A stretch of DNA of 56,997 nt from Polyangium fumosum (GCF_005144585.1 NZ_SSMQ01000081.1:1-56997); one strand, 5' to 3'. Counted from the stretch's first letter, positions 34,735 to 44,426 are shown. Notes: generated from the letters alone by a model not told the origin. Translations and numbers: made by a program.

Positions 34735-35297
34735 GACTGCTCGGCGCGAGGCTCCGGCGTGCGTGCTCCCTCGACGACCCCGCTCGCGGGGCCGCCGGCC
34801 TCGGACGGCTCCCCGGTGTACACGGCGAGCTCCCGCTGGAGCGTGGACATGAGCTCGTCCCGGAGCGAGCGGGATTGCTCGACGAACCCTTTGGCCTCGT
34901 CGAGGATCTGCTGGCGGAAATCACGTTGCGCCCGGACGAGCCCGTCTTCGAGCTTCTTGATGCGCTGGTCGAGCTCGGCGACGGCGTCGCGCGCCTCGCG
35001 CGCCACGTTGTTCAGCGCGGCCACCTGCGCCGCGCGGTCGGACTCCCGCTGCGTGCCCTGCGCGTCCGTCTCTCGCTTCACGTGGGCTTCGAGCACGTCG
35101 ATCATGCGCCTCGTATCGGCGCGCAGCTCCTCGCCTTGGGACGCGACGAGGCCCTCGATGCGCGCGAGCTTTCGCTCGAAATCGCGAACGATGGCCCCGA
35201 AGAGGATCTCGCGCACCTGATCGAGGTTGTTCGCCGGCGGCGGCGCTGCGTGCGTGGTCCCCCTGCTTTCGAGCTCCGCGCGTGCACTCGGGTTCAT
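34731..35297 (-). CDS. Coiled-coil protein of the OmpA/GTPase operon
   Basis: 188 residues from ATG at 35297 with GAGGGGAG upstream; more upstream in-frame starts exist but are not coding-like. It is soluble, without membrane segments. Residues about 25-155 form a long charged helix with heptad-like spacing (VREILFGAIVRDFERKLARI, LRADTRRMIDVLEAHVK, AVAELDQRIKKLEDGLVRAQ), ending with a Pro/Gly/Glu tail. First gene of the operon, overlapping the OmpA gene by ATGA. Similar short coiled-coil proteins often precede envelope-linked GTPase genes; function unknown. Confidence 0.72.
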   Translation of the reverse strand: MNPSARAELESRGTTHAAPPPANNLDQVREILFGAIVRDFERKLARIEGLVASQGEELRADTRRMIDVLEAHVKRETDAQGTQRESDRAAQVAALNNVAREARDAVAELDQRIKKLEDGLVRAQRDFRQQILDEAKGFVEQSRSLRDELMSTLQRELAVYTGEPSEAGGPASGVVEGARTPEPRAEQS

Positions 35298-35500
35298 GGC
35301 TCCCCTCGTCCCGACCGGCCTCTCGCGTGGACTCGGCCGCGAGCGTTCCGGGCCCCCTTGTCGTCCAGATGCGCTGGAATCCATAGGAAATGACTCCCTT
35401 GGCCGCGCTGGATCCATAAAGCCGTGGACGCTCATCGCCACCCCGCGGCGCCGCACCCACCGCTGGCGTCGGCCGATCGGATCGGCCGACGCCCGGCGGC

Positions 35501-37411
35501 TCAGAACTGCTGCTCGATGTCGATCAGCCGCTCCTCGAAATCGATCTTCCGCTTCGGGGCGGCCGGGCTCGGCGAGGGCGGCGATTGCATCTGCTTGCGC
35601 CGCACGTCGAACACGAGCGAGGGCGGGTATTCGACCTGATACGACACGCGGAACTCGCGCTCCTCGCGCGGCGCGAGCGTCATCGTGAAACGAACGATCC
35701 CCTTCGCGTCGGGTTTTTCGTTCGGCGTGATCTTGACGTTGCTCACGCGGATCTCGGTGTTCTCCGAGACGGGGATGCGCTCGGCGAGGACCACGGTGAC
35801 GGGGCGATCCGACAGGTTCTTCGCCTTGCTGACGAACGAGAGCTGCATGCGGTTTCGCGCGTTGCGCTGGAGCGAGCTCTGGTGTTTGTCGAGCTCCCGC
35901 GTCAGCTTGACCTGGTCGGCCACACTAAAAAAGACGGAAAAATCCTCGTCCTTGGTGACGAAATCGATATCGGTCATCCCGAGGAACGCGCCGTCCTGGT
36001 ATCGGGCGACGCTGCCGGGCAGGAGCGGCTGGCCCGTCTTGTTGGCCATCTCCAGGGTGACGGCGGCGTTGAGCGACTCTTCCGGGGCGGCGATGATGCG
36101 GCGTTGCGCCTTGATGCGGCTCGACCCGGTGCGGAGCCGGATCGAGCGGCCGTCCGAGCGCACGATCGCCGGATCCTTCGCGACGAAATGCGCCGTCGTG
36201 CCGCGCGTCTGCAGGCCCTGGAAGATCTGCACGGTCTTGCTCTGCACGCGCTCGAGCAGCGCCAGGTTCGACGAATAGGATTGATCGAACTGCTCCACCT
36301 CCGAGACACGCTGCGAGATCGCCTGGTTCATCCGGTTCCAGTGGCGGTTTTGCTCCTCGAATTTCTTCTGCGCGGAGCTGAACGAGGTCACCTGCCGCGT
36401 CACGCTCCTCGTCACCTCCTGCGTCTTGCCGAGCGCCAGCATTTCGAGCTCCGGGATCCGCTCGCTGTCGGACGAGGACTGCGTCGAGAACGAGAGCTCC
36501 GCGTGGCTCCAATCTTCGCCCGTCGTCTGCGTGACCACGGCGAACGACGTGAGCTCCACCCAGTCGGGATCGGCCGCGCTGGCGCGCACCTCGTGCATCG
36601 GCTCCCACGTGGCGCCGGGCGTGGCATACGTGAGCGTCAGCGACGCATTCGCGGCGGCGGTGCCTTGCACGGTCACGAGCACCGTCGTCTCTTCCAGCTT
36701 GGTCAGGCGGCGCAGCTCCTCCAGATTGCGGGCGCTCGCCTCCACGTCGGGGGCGAGCTGCTCGCGCGCGGCCTGCACCTCGCGCCGCGACGTGCTCGTC
36801 TTGCGCAGCGCCCCGGAGACGAAATCGATCACCTGGCCGTACGTGTCGACCTTGATGTCTTTCGTGACGGCGTCTCCTTCGAGCTTCTCCACGGAGAACA
36901 CCTTGATCGATTCGACGTGCTGCTGCTGCGCGTTCAGGATCGCGAGCTCGTCGTCGAGCGCTTGCAGCTTCCGGAGCAGCGCCCTGTGTTTCTCCTCGAC
37001 CTTGCGAAACCCTTCGTCCGTGGATCGCGCGAGGAAGCGCCGCTCGACGACCACGTCCACGATCTTTCCGGCGCTCGTCGCGGCGCGCACGGAGCCTTCG
37101 TCGACCCAGCCGGGCAGCTTCTTGAAACGGAAGACCGTGGGCTCGGTCGTCAGGGCCACCGCCGCCTCGCGGCTCACGAGGGCCCGATCGGAGTACACCG
37201 TGACCTTCGTGATCCGCGACGCCACGCCTCGGTCGGCGGGGTCCTCGGCCGTATCGGCGACGCTCGCGGCGAGGGCGAACACGGGCGGCGTGCTTTGCGG
37301 CGGCGTGTTTTCCGCGCGCGGCGTCACGGCCGGGGGCGTGCTCGTGCACCCGAGGGCTGCGGAAACCAGGAGAGCGAGGGCGATCCACTTCGAAGGGCGG
37401 GGCGGCGTCAT
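35501..37411 (-). CDS. DUF4139 domain (mucoidy-inhibitor MuiA-like) lipoprotein
   Basis: 636 residues from ATG at 37411. A lipobox (ALGC) and short Pro/Thr spacer precede a DUF4140 N-terminal region (RITKVTVYSDRALVSREA) and a DUF4139 region: LTLTYATPGATWEPMHEVRA, LTSFAVVTQTTGEDWSHAEL, PLLPGSVARYQDGAFLGMTD and VSYQVEYPPSL. These proteins were first noted in mucoidy studies; the enzymatic role is unknown. About 180-270 is coiled-coil. Monocistronic. Confidence 0.87.
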   Translation of the reverse strand: MTPPRPSKWIALALLVSAALGCTSTPPAVTPRAENTPPQSTPPVFALAASVADTAEDPADRGVASRITKVTVYSDRALVSREAAVALTTEPTVFRFKKLPGWVDEGSVRAATSAGKIVDVVVERRFLARSTDEGFRKVEEKHRALLRKLQALDDELAILNAQQQHVESIKVFSVEKLEGDAVTKDIKVDTYGQVIDFVSGALRKTSTSRREVQAAREQLAPDVEASARNLEELRRLTKLEETTVLVTVQGTAAANASLTLTYATPGATWEPMHEVRASAADPDWVELTSFAVVTQTTGEDWSHAELSFSTQSSSDSERIPELEMLALGKTQEVTRSVTRQVTSFSSAQKKFEEQNRHWNRMNQAISQRVSEVEQFDQSYSSNLALLERVQSKTVQIFQGLQTRGTTAHFVAKDPAIVRSDGRSIRLRTGSSRIKAQRRIIAAPEESLNAAVTLEMANKTGQPLLPGSVARYQDGAFLGMTDIDFVTKDEDFSVFFSVADQVKLTRELDKHQSSLQRNARNRMQLSFVSKAKNLSDRPVTVVLAERIPVSENTEIRVSNVKITPNEKPDAKGIVRFTMTLAPREEREFRVSYQVEYPPSLVFDVRRKQMQSPPSPSPAAPKRKIDFEERLIDIEQQF

Positions 37412-37499
37412 GGAAGGCCCTACTGTACGAGCGAGACGCGCCGAAGATCTATTTTTCCCGAGGTGTGACCCAGCAAGCCGCGTGCGGTACGATGCCGCC

Positions 37500-38021
37500 A
37501 TGCTTCTCCCGACGCTGCGTTACCAGCTCGACATCTCCTGGGCTCTCCTCTCCCTGCATTTGGACGGCCTCCGCGACGAAATGTGCCTGTGGGAGCCCGC
37601 GCCCGGCGCGTGGACGGTGCGGCCCGCGAACGGCCGCTGGGTCGCCGATCTCGTCCTGCCCGAGCCGGACCCGCCGCCCACGACCACGATCGGCTGGGTG
37701 ACCTGGCATATCGGCTGGTGGTGGACGGGCGCGTATGCCCATACCTTCGGCGCGAAGCGCGGCGAGCCGCTCGACATGATCGAGCACGCGAAGACCGTGG
37801 ACTGGCCCGGCAGCGCCGAAGCCGCCGCCGCGTGGCTGACCCGCTTGCGGGATCAATGGTCGAAGGCGCTCGACGGTCTCACGGAGGCCGATCTGGACCA
37901 GCACGTGGCGTGGTTCGACAAGCCCCTGGGCCACGTGATTGCCTGGGCCAACATCGAGCTCATGAAGAATGCCGCCGAGGTGGGCCAGCTCAGGCTCCTG
38001 TACAGGGCGCGCCAGGGCTGA
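37500..38021 (+). CDS. DinB-family protein
   Basis: 173 residues starting MLLPTLRYQLDISWALLSLH, with the four-helix DinB layout: an early helix, then DEMCLWEPAPGAWTV, WVTWHIGWWWTGAYAH (His near metal position), and ELMKNAAEVGQLRLL with a partial His/metal signature. DinB proteins include metal-dependent thiol-transferases and hydrolases. The start is divergent from the DUF4139 lipoprotein, 88 bases away. Plausible role: cytosolic thiol or detoxification chemistry, uncertain. Confidence 0.82.
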   Translation: MLLPTLRYQLDISWALLSLHLDGLRDEMCLWEPAPGAWTVRPANGRWVADLVLPEPDPPPTTTIGWVTWHIGWWWTGAYAHTFGAKRGEPLDMIEHAKTVDWPGSAEAAAAWLTRLRDQWSKALDGLTEADLDQHVAWFDKPLGHVIAWANIELMKNAAEVGQLRLLYRARQG

Positions 38022-38153
38022 ACGACCGGAGCATGGGGCTCCTCTCGCGCCGCAGGGTTGCAGCGTTCGGGTGGGACGAGGCCGTCGCTTCCGGGTATCG
38101 AGGGCGAGCCCAAAGGCGACGGGGACGTGTGCGCGAGAGAGGGGGGGCAGGGT

Positions 38154-38532
38154 CGGGAGAGGCGAGGCCGAGTCTCCGGAGACACGAGGTCGAGCCTTGG
38201 AGGGACGACGACGCGTCTCGGGAGAGCGCGGCCGAGCCTCCGGAGACACGAGGTCGAGCCTCCGGAGACACGAGGTCGTGCCTTGGAGACACGAGGTCGA
38301 GCCTTGGAGGGACGACGACGCGTCTCGGGAGAGCGCGGCCGAGCCTCCGGAGACACGAGGTCGAGCCTTGGAGGGACGACGACGCGTCTCGGGAGAGCGC
38401 GGCCGAGCCTCCGGAGACACGAGGTCGAGCCTTGGAGACACGAGGTCGCGCCTTGGAGGGACGACGACGCGTCTCGGGAGAGCGCGGCCGAGCCTCCGGA
38501 GACACGAGGTCGTGCCTTGGAGACACGAGCGC
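38154..38532 (+). repeat. Interleaved 21/42-bp tandem repeat (minisatellite)
   Basis: Lies in the 658-base gap between the DinB and MFS genes. A short unit of 21-22 bases (core GGAGACACGAGGTCGAGCCT, with A/T/C variants at one base) alternates with a 42-base unit whose starts fall at 38198, 38305, 38369 and 38454. Their spacings (107, 64 and 85 bases) equal whole numbers of 21-22-base units. About eight or nine short copies and four long copies, with a degenerate start at 38154. Downstream (38533-38679) I see only an 8-bp hairpin (38570-38592) and no gene. Confidence 0.9.
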
Positions 38533-38679
38533 GAAGGAAGGCGCGGCGGGCTCGAATCCCGCGTGCGTGCGAGCCCGTCCTGCGCGGGCTCGGAAAAACC
38601 CCGTCTTGCGACGGCCACCGGCCGGCGTTACGAGCCGCGTGCGGCGCTCTGGCTCCGCACGTCGGGGGAGGGAACAGGC

Positions 38680-40368
38680 ATGGCGCGCGTGGCGAGGGCG
38701 CTCGGCCACCGGCGAGGGGGCGAAGCGAAGGGGGGGAGCAAGCTCGAGGCCCGCTCCTCGCGGTCGATGCTCGTGCCGCTCGTGCTGGCGCAGTTCCTCG
38801 CGAGTTACGACTCCTCGAGCATGAACGTCGCCATCAGCCGGATCACGGCGGACCTCGGGACGACGGTCACCGGCGTGCAGACGGCCATCACCGTGTTCAC
38901 GTTGACCATGGCGGCGCTGATGATCCCGGGCAGCAAGCTCAGCGACATCTGGGGACGCAAGCGCTGCTTCGTGCTCGGAATCGCCATTTACGGGCTCGGG
39001 GCCTTCGTCACGGCCATCGCGCCCGCCCTTTCGGTCATGGTGATCGGGTGGTCGCTGCTCGAAGGCATCGGCTCGGCGCTGATGATCCCTCCGATCTATA
39101 TCTTGACGACGGTCTCGTTCGCCGATCCGGTCTCGCGCGCGAAGGCGTTCGCGCTGGTCAGCGCCGCGGCAGGCCTCGGCTCGGCCAGCGGCCCGCTCAT
39201 CGGCGGGCTCATCACGTCGACGATTTCGTGGCGCGCCTCGTTTTTCACCGAGGCCCTCATCACCCTCGGGATTCTCTATTCGAGCCGTCGGATCCTCGAC
39301 AAAGGCCCCACCGGTCCGAGGCCCGCATTCGATCTCGTGGGCGCGGCGTTGTCCGCGGCCGGCCTCGCCTCCATCGTCATCGGCATCCTCCAGGCCGGGA
39401 CGTACGGTTGGCTGCGCGCTCGCAAGGATTTCGCGCTCGGTGATTCCGTGATCCTCGCGCGAGGGGACGTCTCGCCGGTCATCGTCTTCACGGCTATCGG
39501 CGCCTTCCTGCTCGCTCTCTTCTTCGTCCACGTACGACGCCGGGAACGGTCGGGAAAAACGCCGCTCTTGTCGACCCGGCTGTTCGCCAGCCGGACGGTG
39601 AACCTCGGGCTCGTGACCCAAAACGCACAGTGGTTCCTGTTGCTCGGGACGTCCTTCGTCATCGCTGTCTTCTTGCAGGTCAGCCGGGGGTACGACGCCA
39701 TTCGAACCGGCATCATCGTGACGCCCGCGACGCTCGGGATCCTGCTCGCTTCGGGGCGAACGGACCGGATGACACGGAGGTACTCCCAGCGCGCGATCAT
39801 CCGCGCTGGATTCGCGACGGCCCTTTCGGGCATCGCCCTCCTGATCTTGCTCGTGCGCGCGACGGCCAGCGTCGCCCTCTTCGCGCCCGGGCTTTTTTTG
39901 CTGGGCTTCGGCGCGGGCATCATGCTCACGGCCTCCGTGAATACCGTGCAGTCGAGCGTGCCGGACGAGGAGCAGGGCGAGATCTCCGGCGTATCGCGCA
40001 GCGTGTCGAACCTGGGATCGTCGCTCGGCACGGCGATCGCGGGCGCTGTGCTGATCTCGGCCCTCCATGCAGGCATCGGCTCCCGCGCGGCGGAGAGCGT
40101 GGTGCTGTCGGCGGACGAGAAACAAGAGCTCACGGCAGCGCTCGAACGCAGCGTCAGCACCGTGAGCGACGCGGAGGTCCGCGAGGTCTTGCAGGGCAAA
40201 CCCCCGTCCGTCGTGGACGAGGTGACGAGGATCAATGCCGAGGCGCGGGACCGAGCGATCGGCCTGGCCCTGGGATCGGTCTTTCTGTTCGGGCTGATCG
40301 GCCTCGCCGCGGCGATGTTCCTCCCGAAAAACACCGGGCGTCCTCGGCCCGAGCAAACCTCGACGTGA
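38680..40368 (+). CDS. MFS transporter, DHA2-like (14-helix) drug efflux type
   Basis: 562 residues with 14 predicted membrane segments. Motif A SDIWGRKRCFVLGIAIYG and motif C-like LGSASGPLIGGLITST are both present, typical of drug/proton antiporters of the DHA2 group. Long cytosolic loops occur near 240-290 and after 460. Start ATG at 38680 follows GGGGGAGGGAAC. The next gene (DUF1269) begins 53 bases later and may be co-transcribed. Confidence 0.88.
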   Translation: MARVARALGHRRGGEAKGGSKLEARSSRSMLVPLVLAQFLASYDSSSMNVAISRITADLGTTVTGVQTAITVFTLTMAALMIPGSKLSDIWGRKRCFVLGIAIYGLGAFVTAIAPALSVMVIGWSLLEGIGSALMIPPIYILTTVSFADPVSRAKAFALVSAAAGLGSASGPLIGGLITSTISWRASFFTEALITLGILYSSRRILDKGPTGPRPAFDLVGAALSAAGLASIVIGILQAGTYGWLRARKDFALGDSVILARGDVSPVIVFTAIGAFLLALFFVHVRRRERSGKTPLLSTRLFASRTVNLGLVTQNAQWFLLLGTSFVIAVFLQVSRGYDAIRTGIIVTPATLGILLASGRTDRMTRRYSQRAIIRAGFATALSGIALLILLVRATASVALFAPGLFLLGFGAGIMLTASVNTVQSSVPDEEQGEISGVSRSVSNLGSSLGTAIAGAVLISALHAGIGSRAAESVVLSADEKQELTAALERSVSTVSDAEVREVLQGKPPSVVDEVTRINAEARDRAIGLALGSVFLFGLIGLAAAMFLPKNTGRPRPEQTST

Positions 40369-40421
40369 AGCTCGCTTCGGCATGGCCGTTGCCTTTCCCA
40401 GGGACCAAAAGGAGCACATCC

Positions 40422-40916
40422 ATGAGCGATCTCGTCGTCATTGCCTATCCCGAGGAGAACCGAGCGGCGGAGGTCATGTCGACCCTCCAACGGCTGAGCA
40501 GCGAGAACCTCGTTGATCTCGAGGACGCCTGTTATGTGACCAAGCGCCCGGATGGCAAGATCCGGCTCCACCAGAGCAGGGACCTCACGGCCGCCGGCGC
40601 GCTGTCGGGCGGATTGTGGGGCATGTTGATCGGCCTCATCTTCCTCGCCCCCGTGTTTGGCGCGGCGATCGGCGCCTTGAGCGGCGCGATCACGGGCAAG
40701 GCGGCGGACTATGGGATCGACGATGCGTTCATCAAGCGGCTCGCGGAGCAGATGAAACCAGGGAGCTCGGCGATCTTCACGCTCACACGCAAGGTCACGG
40801 CCGACAAGGTCGTCCCGGAGCTCGCCAAGTACGGCGGGACCGTGCTGCGGACCTCGCTGGCCAAGGACGCGGAGCAGAAGCTCGAGGCGGCGCTCCAGGG
40901 CCAAAAGGCCGCGTGA
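40422..40916 (+). CDS. DUF1269 membrane protein
   Basis: 164 residues. An N-terminal soluble part (SDLVVIAYPEENRAAEVMST, LVDLEDACYVTKRPDGKI) is followed by a Gly-rich hydrophobic pair (GGLWGMLIGLIFLAPVFGAA and GALSGAITGKAADYG) and a C-terminal domain FIKRLAEQMKPGSSAIFTLT, the DUF1269 signature. The start has AAGGAG upstream. Function unknown; many are co-located with transporters and may modulate them. Confidence 0.86.
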   Translation: MSDLVVIAYPEENRAAEVMSTLQRLSSENLVDLEDACYVTKRPDGKIRLHQSRDLTAAGALSGGLWGMLIGLIFLAPVFGAAIGALSGAITGKAADYGIDDAFIKRLAEQMKPGSSAIFTLTRKVTADKVVPELAKYGGTVLRTSLAKDAEQKLEAALQGQKAA

Positions 40917-40948
40917 ACGTGCGCCGCCCCGGCGCGTAGGAGACCGGC

Positions 40949-43041
40949 TCACGCAGCCTTCCGGAACCCCTCCCTCTCGGCAAGCCAATCCCGGATCACG
41001 TCGATCCGCGACCGAGCGTCCGGGCGCTCCGCGCTCACATCGGCAGGCTCCCATCGCCCTGGCACACGGCGAAGCGAGAGCGACGCAATGCTGTCCGGGA
41101 GCACGGGCGCCGAGGTCAGCTCTTCGCCCTTCGGCTCGAGACCCATGAGGATACGGATGGCGAGCAAGGGCGCTCCGGACGCCCAGGCCTGCGGGCTCGA
41201 TGCCGTGGGGTATTCGACGGGGAAGCCGGTCGCCTTGCGCTCGTACCCGGCGAAGACCTCGGGCAGGCGAAAACGGAAGAACCTCGCGGCGTCGAAGAGA
41301 GCCGCGCAGATGCGGCTCGCTTCCTCGCGATATCCATACCGTGCCAGGCCCGCGGCAATGAGGGCGTTGTCGTGGGGCCAGACCGTACCGTGTGGTACTC
41401 GATCGGATTGAACCCCGCTTCACCGTCGGCCATCGTCCGGATGCCCCAGCCAGAGAAGAGCGCCGGGCCCATGAGGTGGCGGACGATCGGCTCGACCTTG
41501 TCGTCCTCGACGATCCCGCTCCACAGGAGATGCCCGATGTTCGAGGTGAGGCTGTCGACCTTGCGCTTCCGACCATCGAGCGCGAGGGCGAAGAAGCCTC
41601 GCTCCGGAATCCAGAAATCTCGATTGAACCGCGCCTTGAGGTCGGCGGCCTCGCGCTCCAATCGCTCGGCGAAGGCCGCATCGCGGAAGATCGACCGTGC
41701 GAGCCTCGCACACCGGACCTTCGCATCGTACGCATACCCCTGGAGCTCACAGGTCGCGCGCGGCGTGGGCGCGAGCGTCCCGTCCGCGAACAGGATCGAG
41801 TTCCAGGAATCCTTCCAGCATTGGTTTTCGAGGCCCGTCTCGGCCCTTCGTTCGTATTCGATGTACCCGTCGCCGTCGCGGTCGCCGTACTGGTCGATCC
41901 ACTGGAGCGCGGCGCGCGCGGGCCTCTCCAGCCGGCGCACGAGCGCCGCGTCGCCGGTCCATCGCTCGTATTCGTCGAGCAGGATCAAAAACAGCGGGGT
42001 CGCGTCGGCGGTGCCATAATAGGGCGACTGCGGCCGCTCGCCGAAGGCGGTCAGCTCGCCGAAGCGCAGCTCGTGCAGGATTTTCCCCGGCTCCTCGTCG
42101 CGGAAATCATCACATGCCCGGCCCTGCCGCCCGCCGAGCACGACGAGCGAGGTCGCGGCGAGCTCGGGGCGGAAGGGCAGCGCTTGATAACTGGTGATCA
42201 AGCTGTCGCGGCCGAAGAGCGCCATGAACCAGGGCAGCCCCGCGGCCGGGAGCGCGAATTGCGGGAAGATGTCGGGGTAGGGGTAGAAGCGAAGCGCGGC
42301 GAGGTCGACGAGGCTCCTCAGGTAGACTTGCTGGATGATCGGGGGATCGCTGGTCACGAGCGGCGCGTTTTCGATCCATCGCGTGAAGTCTTCGCGCAGG
42401 TCCTGCTTGAGCAGGGGCAACGCCTTCGTCGCTTCGACCGCCGTGACGTCGCCGACGAGCGGGCGCACGGAGAACGTGGTCGTCCACGTGGATTTGGGCT
42501 GCAATTCGAGCTTGAACACGAAGCCCTCCTCGCTCACGTCACCGGGTTGGCTGGACGCGATGAGGGTGCGCCGCACGAAGCTCTCCCGCCGGTACCCGAG
42601 CAGGAGCTCGTGGCCCCGGACCTCACGGGAGACCTCCCCCTTCTTGGCGAGCGCGTCCTTGACCTCGAACAGGTCGGCGAAATCGGCCGCGGCCTCGATA
42701 CGAAGCTCGATCGTGATCGGCTTCAGGGAATGGTTGATGACCTCGATCTCCTCGCGGAAGCCTTCCCCGGCATACCGTCGCCGGAGGATCGAGAGATAGG
42801 GATTCTCATAGATGCTGCCGGTGCGGGGGAACAAGAAAAACTGAGCGAAGTGGTACTCCACGTTGTCTGCCGTGAGCAAGCCGGGGCACTCGCCATTGAC
42901 GCGGAGGGTCCAGCGCGAGAGGTGACGCGTGTCCTTGTAGAAGAGCCCGTGCGGCTGATCCGGCCCAGCGTCGATGTCCCCCGTTCGATGGGACGTGACG
43001 AACGTCGACCCATCGAGGATGCTGATGAAACCTTCGGCCAT
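40949..43041 (-). pseudogene. Amylo-alpha-1,6-glucosidase / glycogen-debranching enzyme family, one-base frameshift
   Basis: The frame from ATG at 43041 holds the N-terminal GDE-N-bis region (FVTSHRTGDIDAG, HGLFYKDTRHLSRWTL) and the (alpha/alpha)6 glucosidase domain (LPWFMALFGRDSLITSYQAL, SPYYGTADATPLFLILLDEY, CWKDSWNSIL). After GIRTMADGEAGFNPIEYH the frame runs out, but one base added near 41391 gives HNGTVWPHDNALIAAGL and continues through FPVEYPTASSPQAWASGAP to the end at 40949 (about 697 residues). A missing A in CACAACGG fits the conserved motif exactly. So the gene is either intact with a sequence error or recently broken. As read, the first piece stops at 41116. Probable role: debranching or hydrolysis of alpha-1,6 links in glycogen or trehalose-type polymers. 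Ribosome site GAAGGGAGGG. Confidence 0.82.
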
Positions 43042-43122
43042 GACGCCCTCCCTTCACGTTCCGGTTTTTCGCCGATGTACCTGCGGCGAACCGGGGAGGG
43101 GCGCAAGGTGCTGGGCAGCAGC

Positions 43123-43539
43123 CTACTGGGCAAACCAATCGCTGGGCCGCTGCCGCTGGGTGACGACGACGCGCGCCTTCGTCCACGCGCCCGTGGAGGG
43201 CGCGATCACGCCCGAGCATTCGATGGGCCGGCCCGACGAACGCTCGTATTCGTCCATGAGGTAGAACCAACCGGAGAACCCGCTGCCGCCCTTCCTCTCG
43301 ACGTTGTGCGCCCCGTAGCCCGTGAGGCTGACGTCGACCGACTGCGCTCGGCTCCCGCGGGAGCAGGAGACGCTGCCTTTGACCTTGAAGCTCGCGCCGC
43401 TCGTGGTCCCCTCGTCGACTACGAGCCAGATGTTGTTGAACGCGTACCCCGTGCCGTGGGCGCCTGCGGAGGCGGCAGGGTGATGCAGGGTGATGAGGAG
43501 CGCCTCGACGCCGGGCGCGGGGTACACCGGCTGTCTCAC
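43123..43539 (-). CDS. Small protein of unknown function, downstream of an SDR
   Basis: 138 residues from GTG at 43539 with GGAGG six bases upstream. No signal peptide or membrane segment. Sequence: two Ala/Gly-rich segments, a mixed beta-rich core (YAFNNIWLVVDEGTTSGASF, KVKGSVSCSRGSRAQSVDVS) and an aromatic C-terminal part (GFSGWFYLMDEYERSSGRPI). No family recognised. It lies 42 bases after the SDR stop on the same strand. Confidence 0.5.
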   Translation of the reverse strand: MRQPVYPAPGVEALLITLHHPAASAGAHGTGYAFNNIWLVVDEGTTSGASFKVKGSVSCSRGSRAQSVDVSLTGYGAHNVERKGGSGFSGWFYLMDEYERSSGRPIECSGVIAPSTGAWTKARVVVTQRQRPSDWFAQ

Positions 43540-43581
43540 CCCGGACCTCCGCCGCCGCCGAGCGTCGGCGCCCCTCTGGTC

Positions 43582-44343
43582 TCACGGGCCGGCCGTCGCG
43601 TCAATGGTTCCGTCGATCGTACGGTCGGTCCGGAACGCGATGAGTTCGGCGACCTCCTCGGGCCGCGCGGGCCGACCGAGGGGGATACCGCCGAGCGAAT
43701 CCATCAGCTTTTGCCGTGCGGCATCCATCCCGATGCCGGTGTGCTCGGCCAAGCGTGCGATCAGCGCGGTGGCTGCCGTGGTCTCGGTGAACCCCGGCGC
43801 GACCGTGTTCACGCGGATCCCGCGTGGCCCGACCTCGTTCGAAACGCCTTTGCTGTACGTCGCGAGCGCGGCCTTGGCGGCGGCATACGCGAGCGTCGCG
43901 TCGTGCAGCGGCATGCGCCGCTGGATGGACGTGACGTGCACGATCGCGCCCGAGCCTTGCGCGAGCATGGCGGGGAGCAAGGCGCGGTCGAGGCGAACGG
44001 CCGAGAGCAAGTCCACGTCGAGCGTGTGTTGCCATTCGTCGTCGTCGAGCGCGAGCACGCCTCCGCCCCGGGACGTCGATCCGCCGACGTTGTGCACCAC
44101 GATATCGATGCCGCCGAGCTGTTCGAGGGTCGCCGCGGCCACGGCGGCGGCGCCTCGGGCCGTGCCGACATCGGCCTTGACGAACGTCACGCCGTCGGGC
44201 AGCTCGTCGGCGTCCGACCGCGCCGTCGTGACGACCCTCGCGCCGCCGCGCACGAGGCGTAAGACCGTCGCGCGGCCGATTCCCTTCGTTCCACCGGTCA
44301 CGAGGGCGCGTTTTTCCGAAAGATCAGCGATTCCTGCAGGCAT
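43582..44343 (-). CDS. Short-chain dehydrogenase/reductase
   Basis: 253 residues from ATG at 44343 with GAAGGGAAG. Classical SDR: cofactor motif TGGTKGIG, DVGTARG, HNVGG (in the NAG position), catalytic Ser (HVTSIQ) and YxxxK (LAYAAAKAAL). NADP(H) preference is likely from Arg/Ser after the second strand (TTARSDAD). The C-terminus is short and lacks the usual xxDGG end. Transcribed divergently from the HxlR gene, suggesting control by that regulator. Confidence 0.88.
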   Translation of the reverse strand: MPAGIADLSEKRALVTGGTKGIGRATVLRLVRGGARVVTTARSDADELPDGVTFVKADVGTARGAAAVAAATLEQLGGIDIVVHNVGGSTSRGGGVLALDDDEWQHTLDVDLLSAVRLDRALLPAMLAQGSGAIVHVTSIQRRMPLHDATLAYAAAKAALATYSKGVSNEVGPRGIRVNTVAPGFTETTAATALIARLAEHTGIGMDAARQKLMDSLGGIPLGRPARPEEVAELIAFRTDRTIDGTIDATAGP

Positions 44344-44426
44344 GGGGCTTCCCTTCTGGCGAGCGTGGGAACGACGGACGTCCCGACCGCGTCGCGATGG
44401 GCGCAAGATTGGGCTAAGCTCTCCGC

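Noticed and set aside
38154-38532. CRISPR array
   Set aside because: Repeats abut directly or alternate with a second repeat; there are no unique spacers and no cas genes nearby.
38546-38562. tRNA T-arm-like sequence GCGGG-CTCGAAT-CCCGC
   Set aside because: The loop is shifted by one base from the TTCRANN pattern on both strands and no acceptor, D-arm or anticodon arm is present.
38570-38592. Rho-independent terminator
   Set aside because: The 8-bp hairpin is followed by an A-run on the plus strand and by no T-run on the minus strand.
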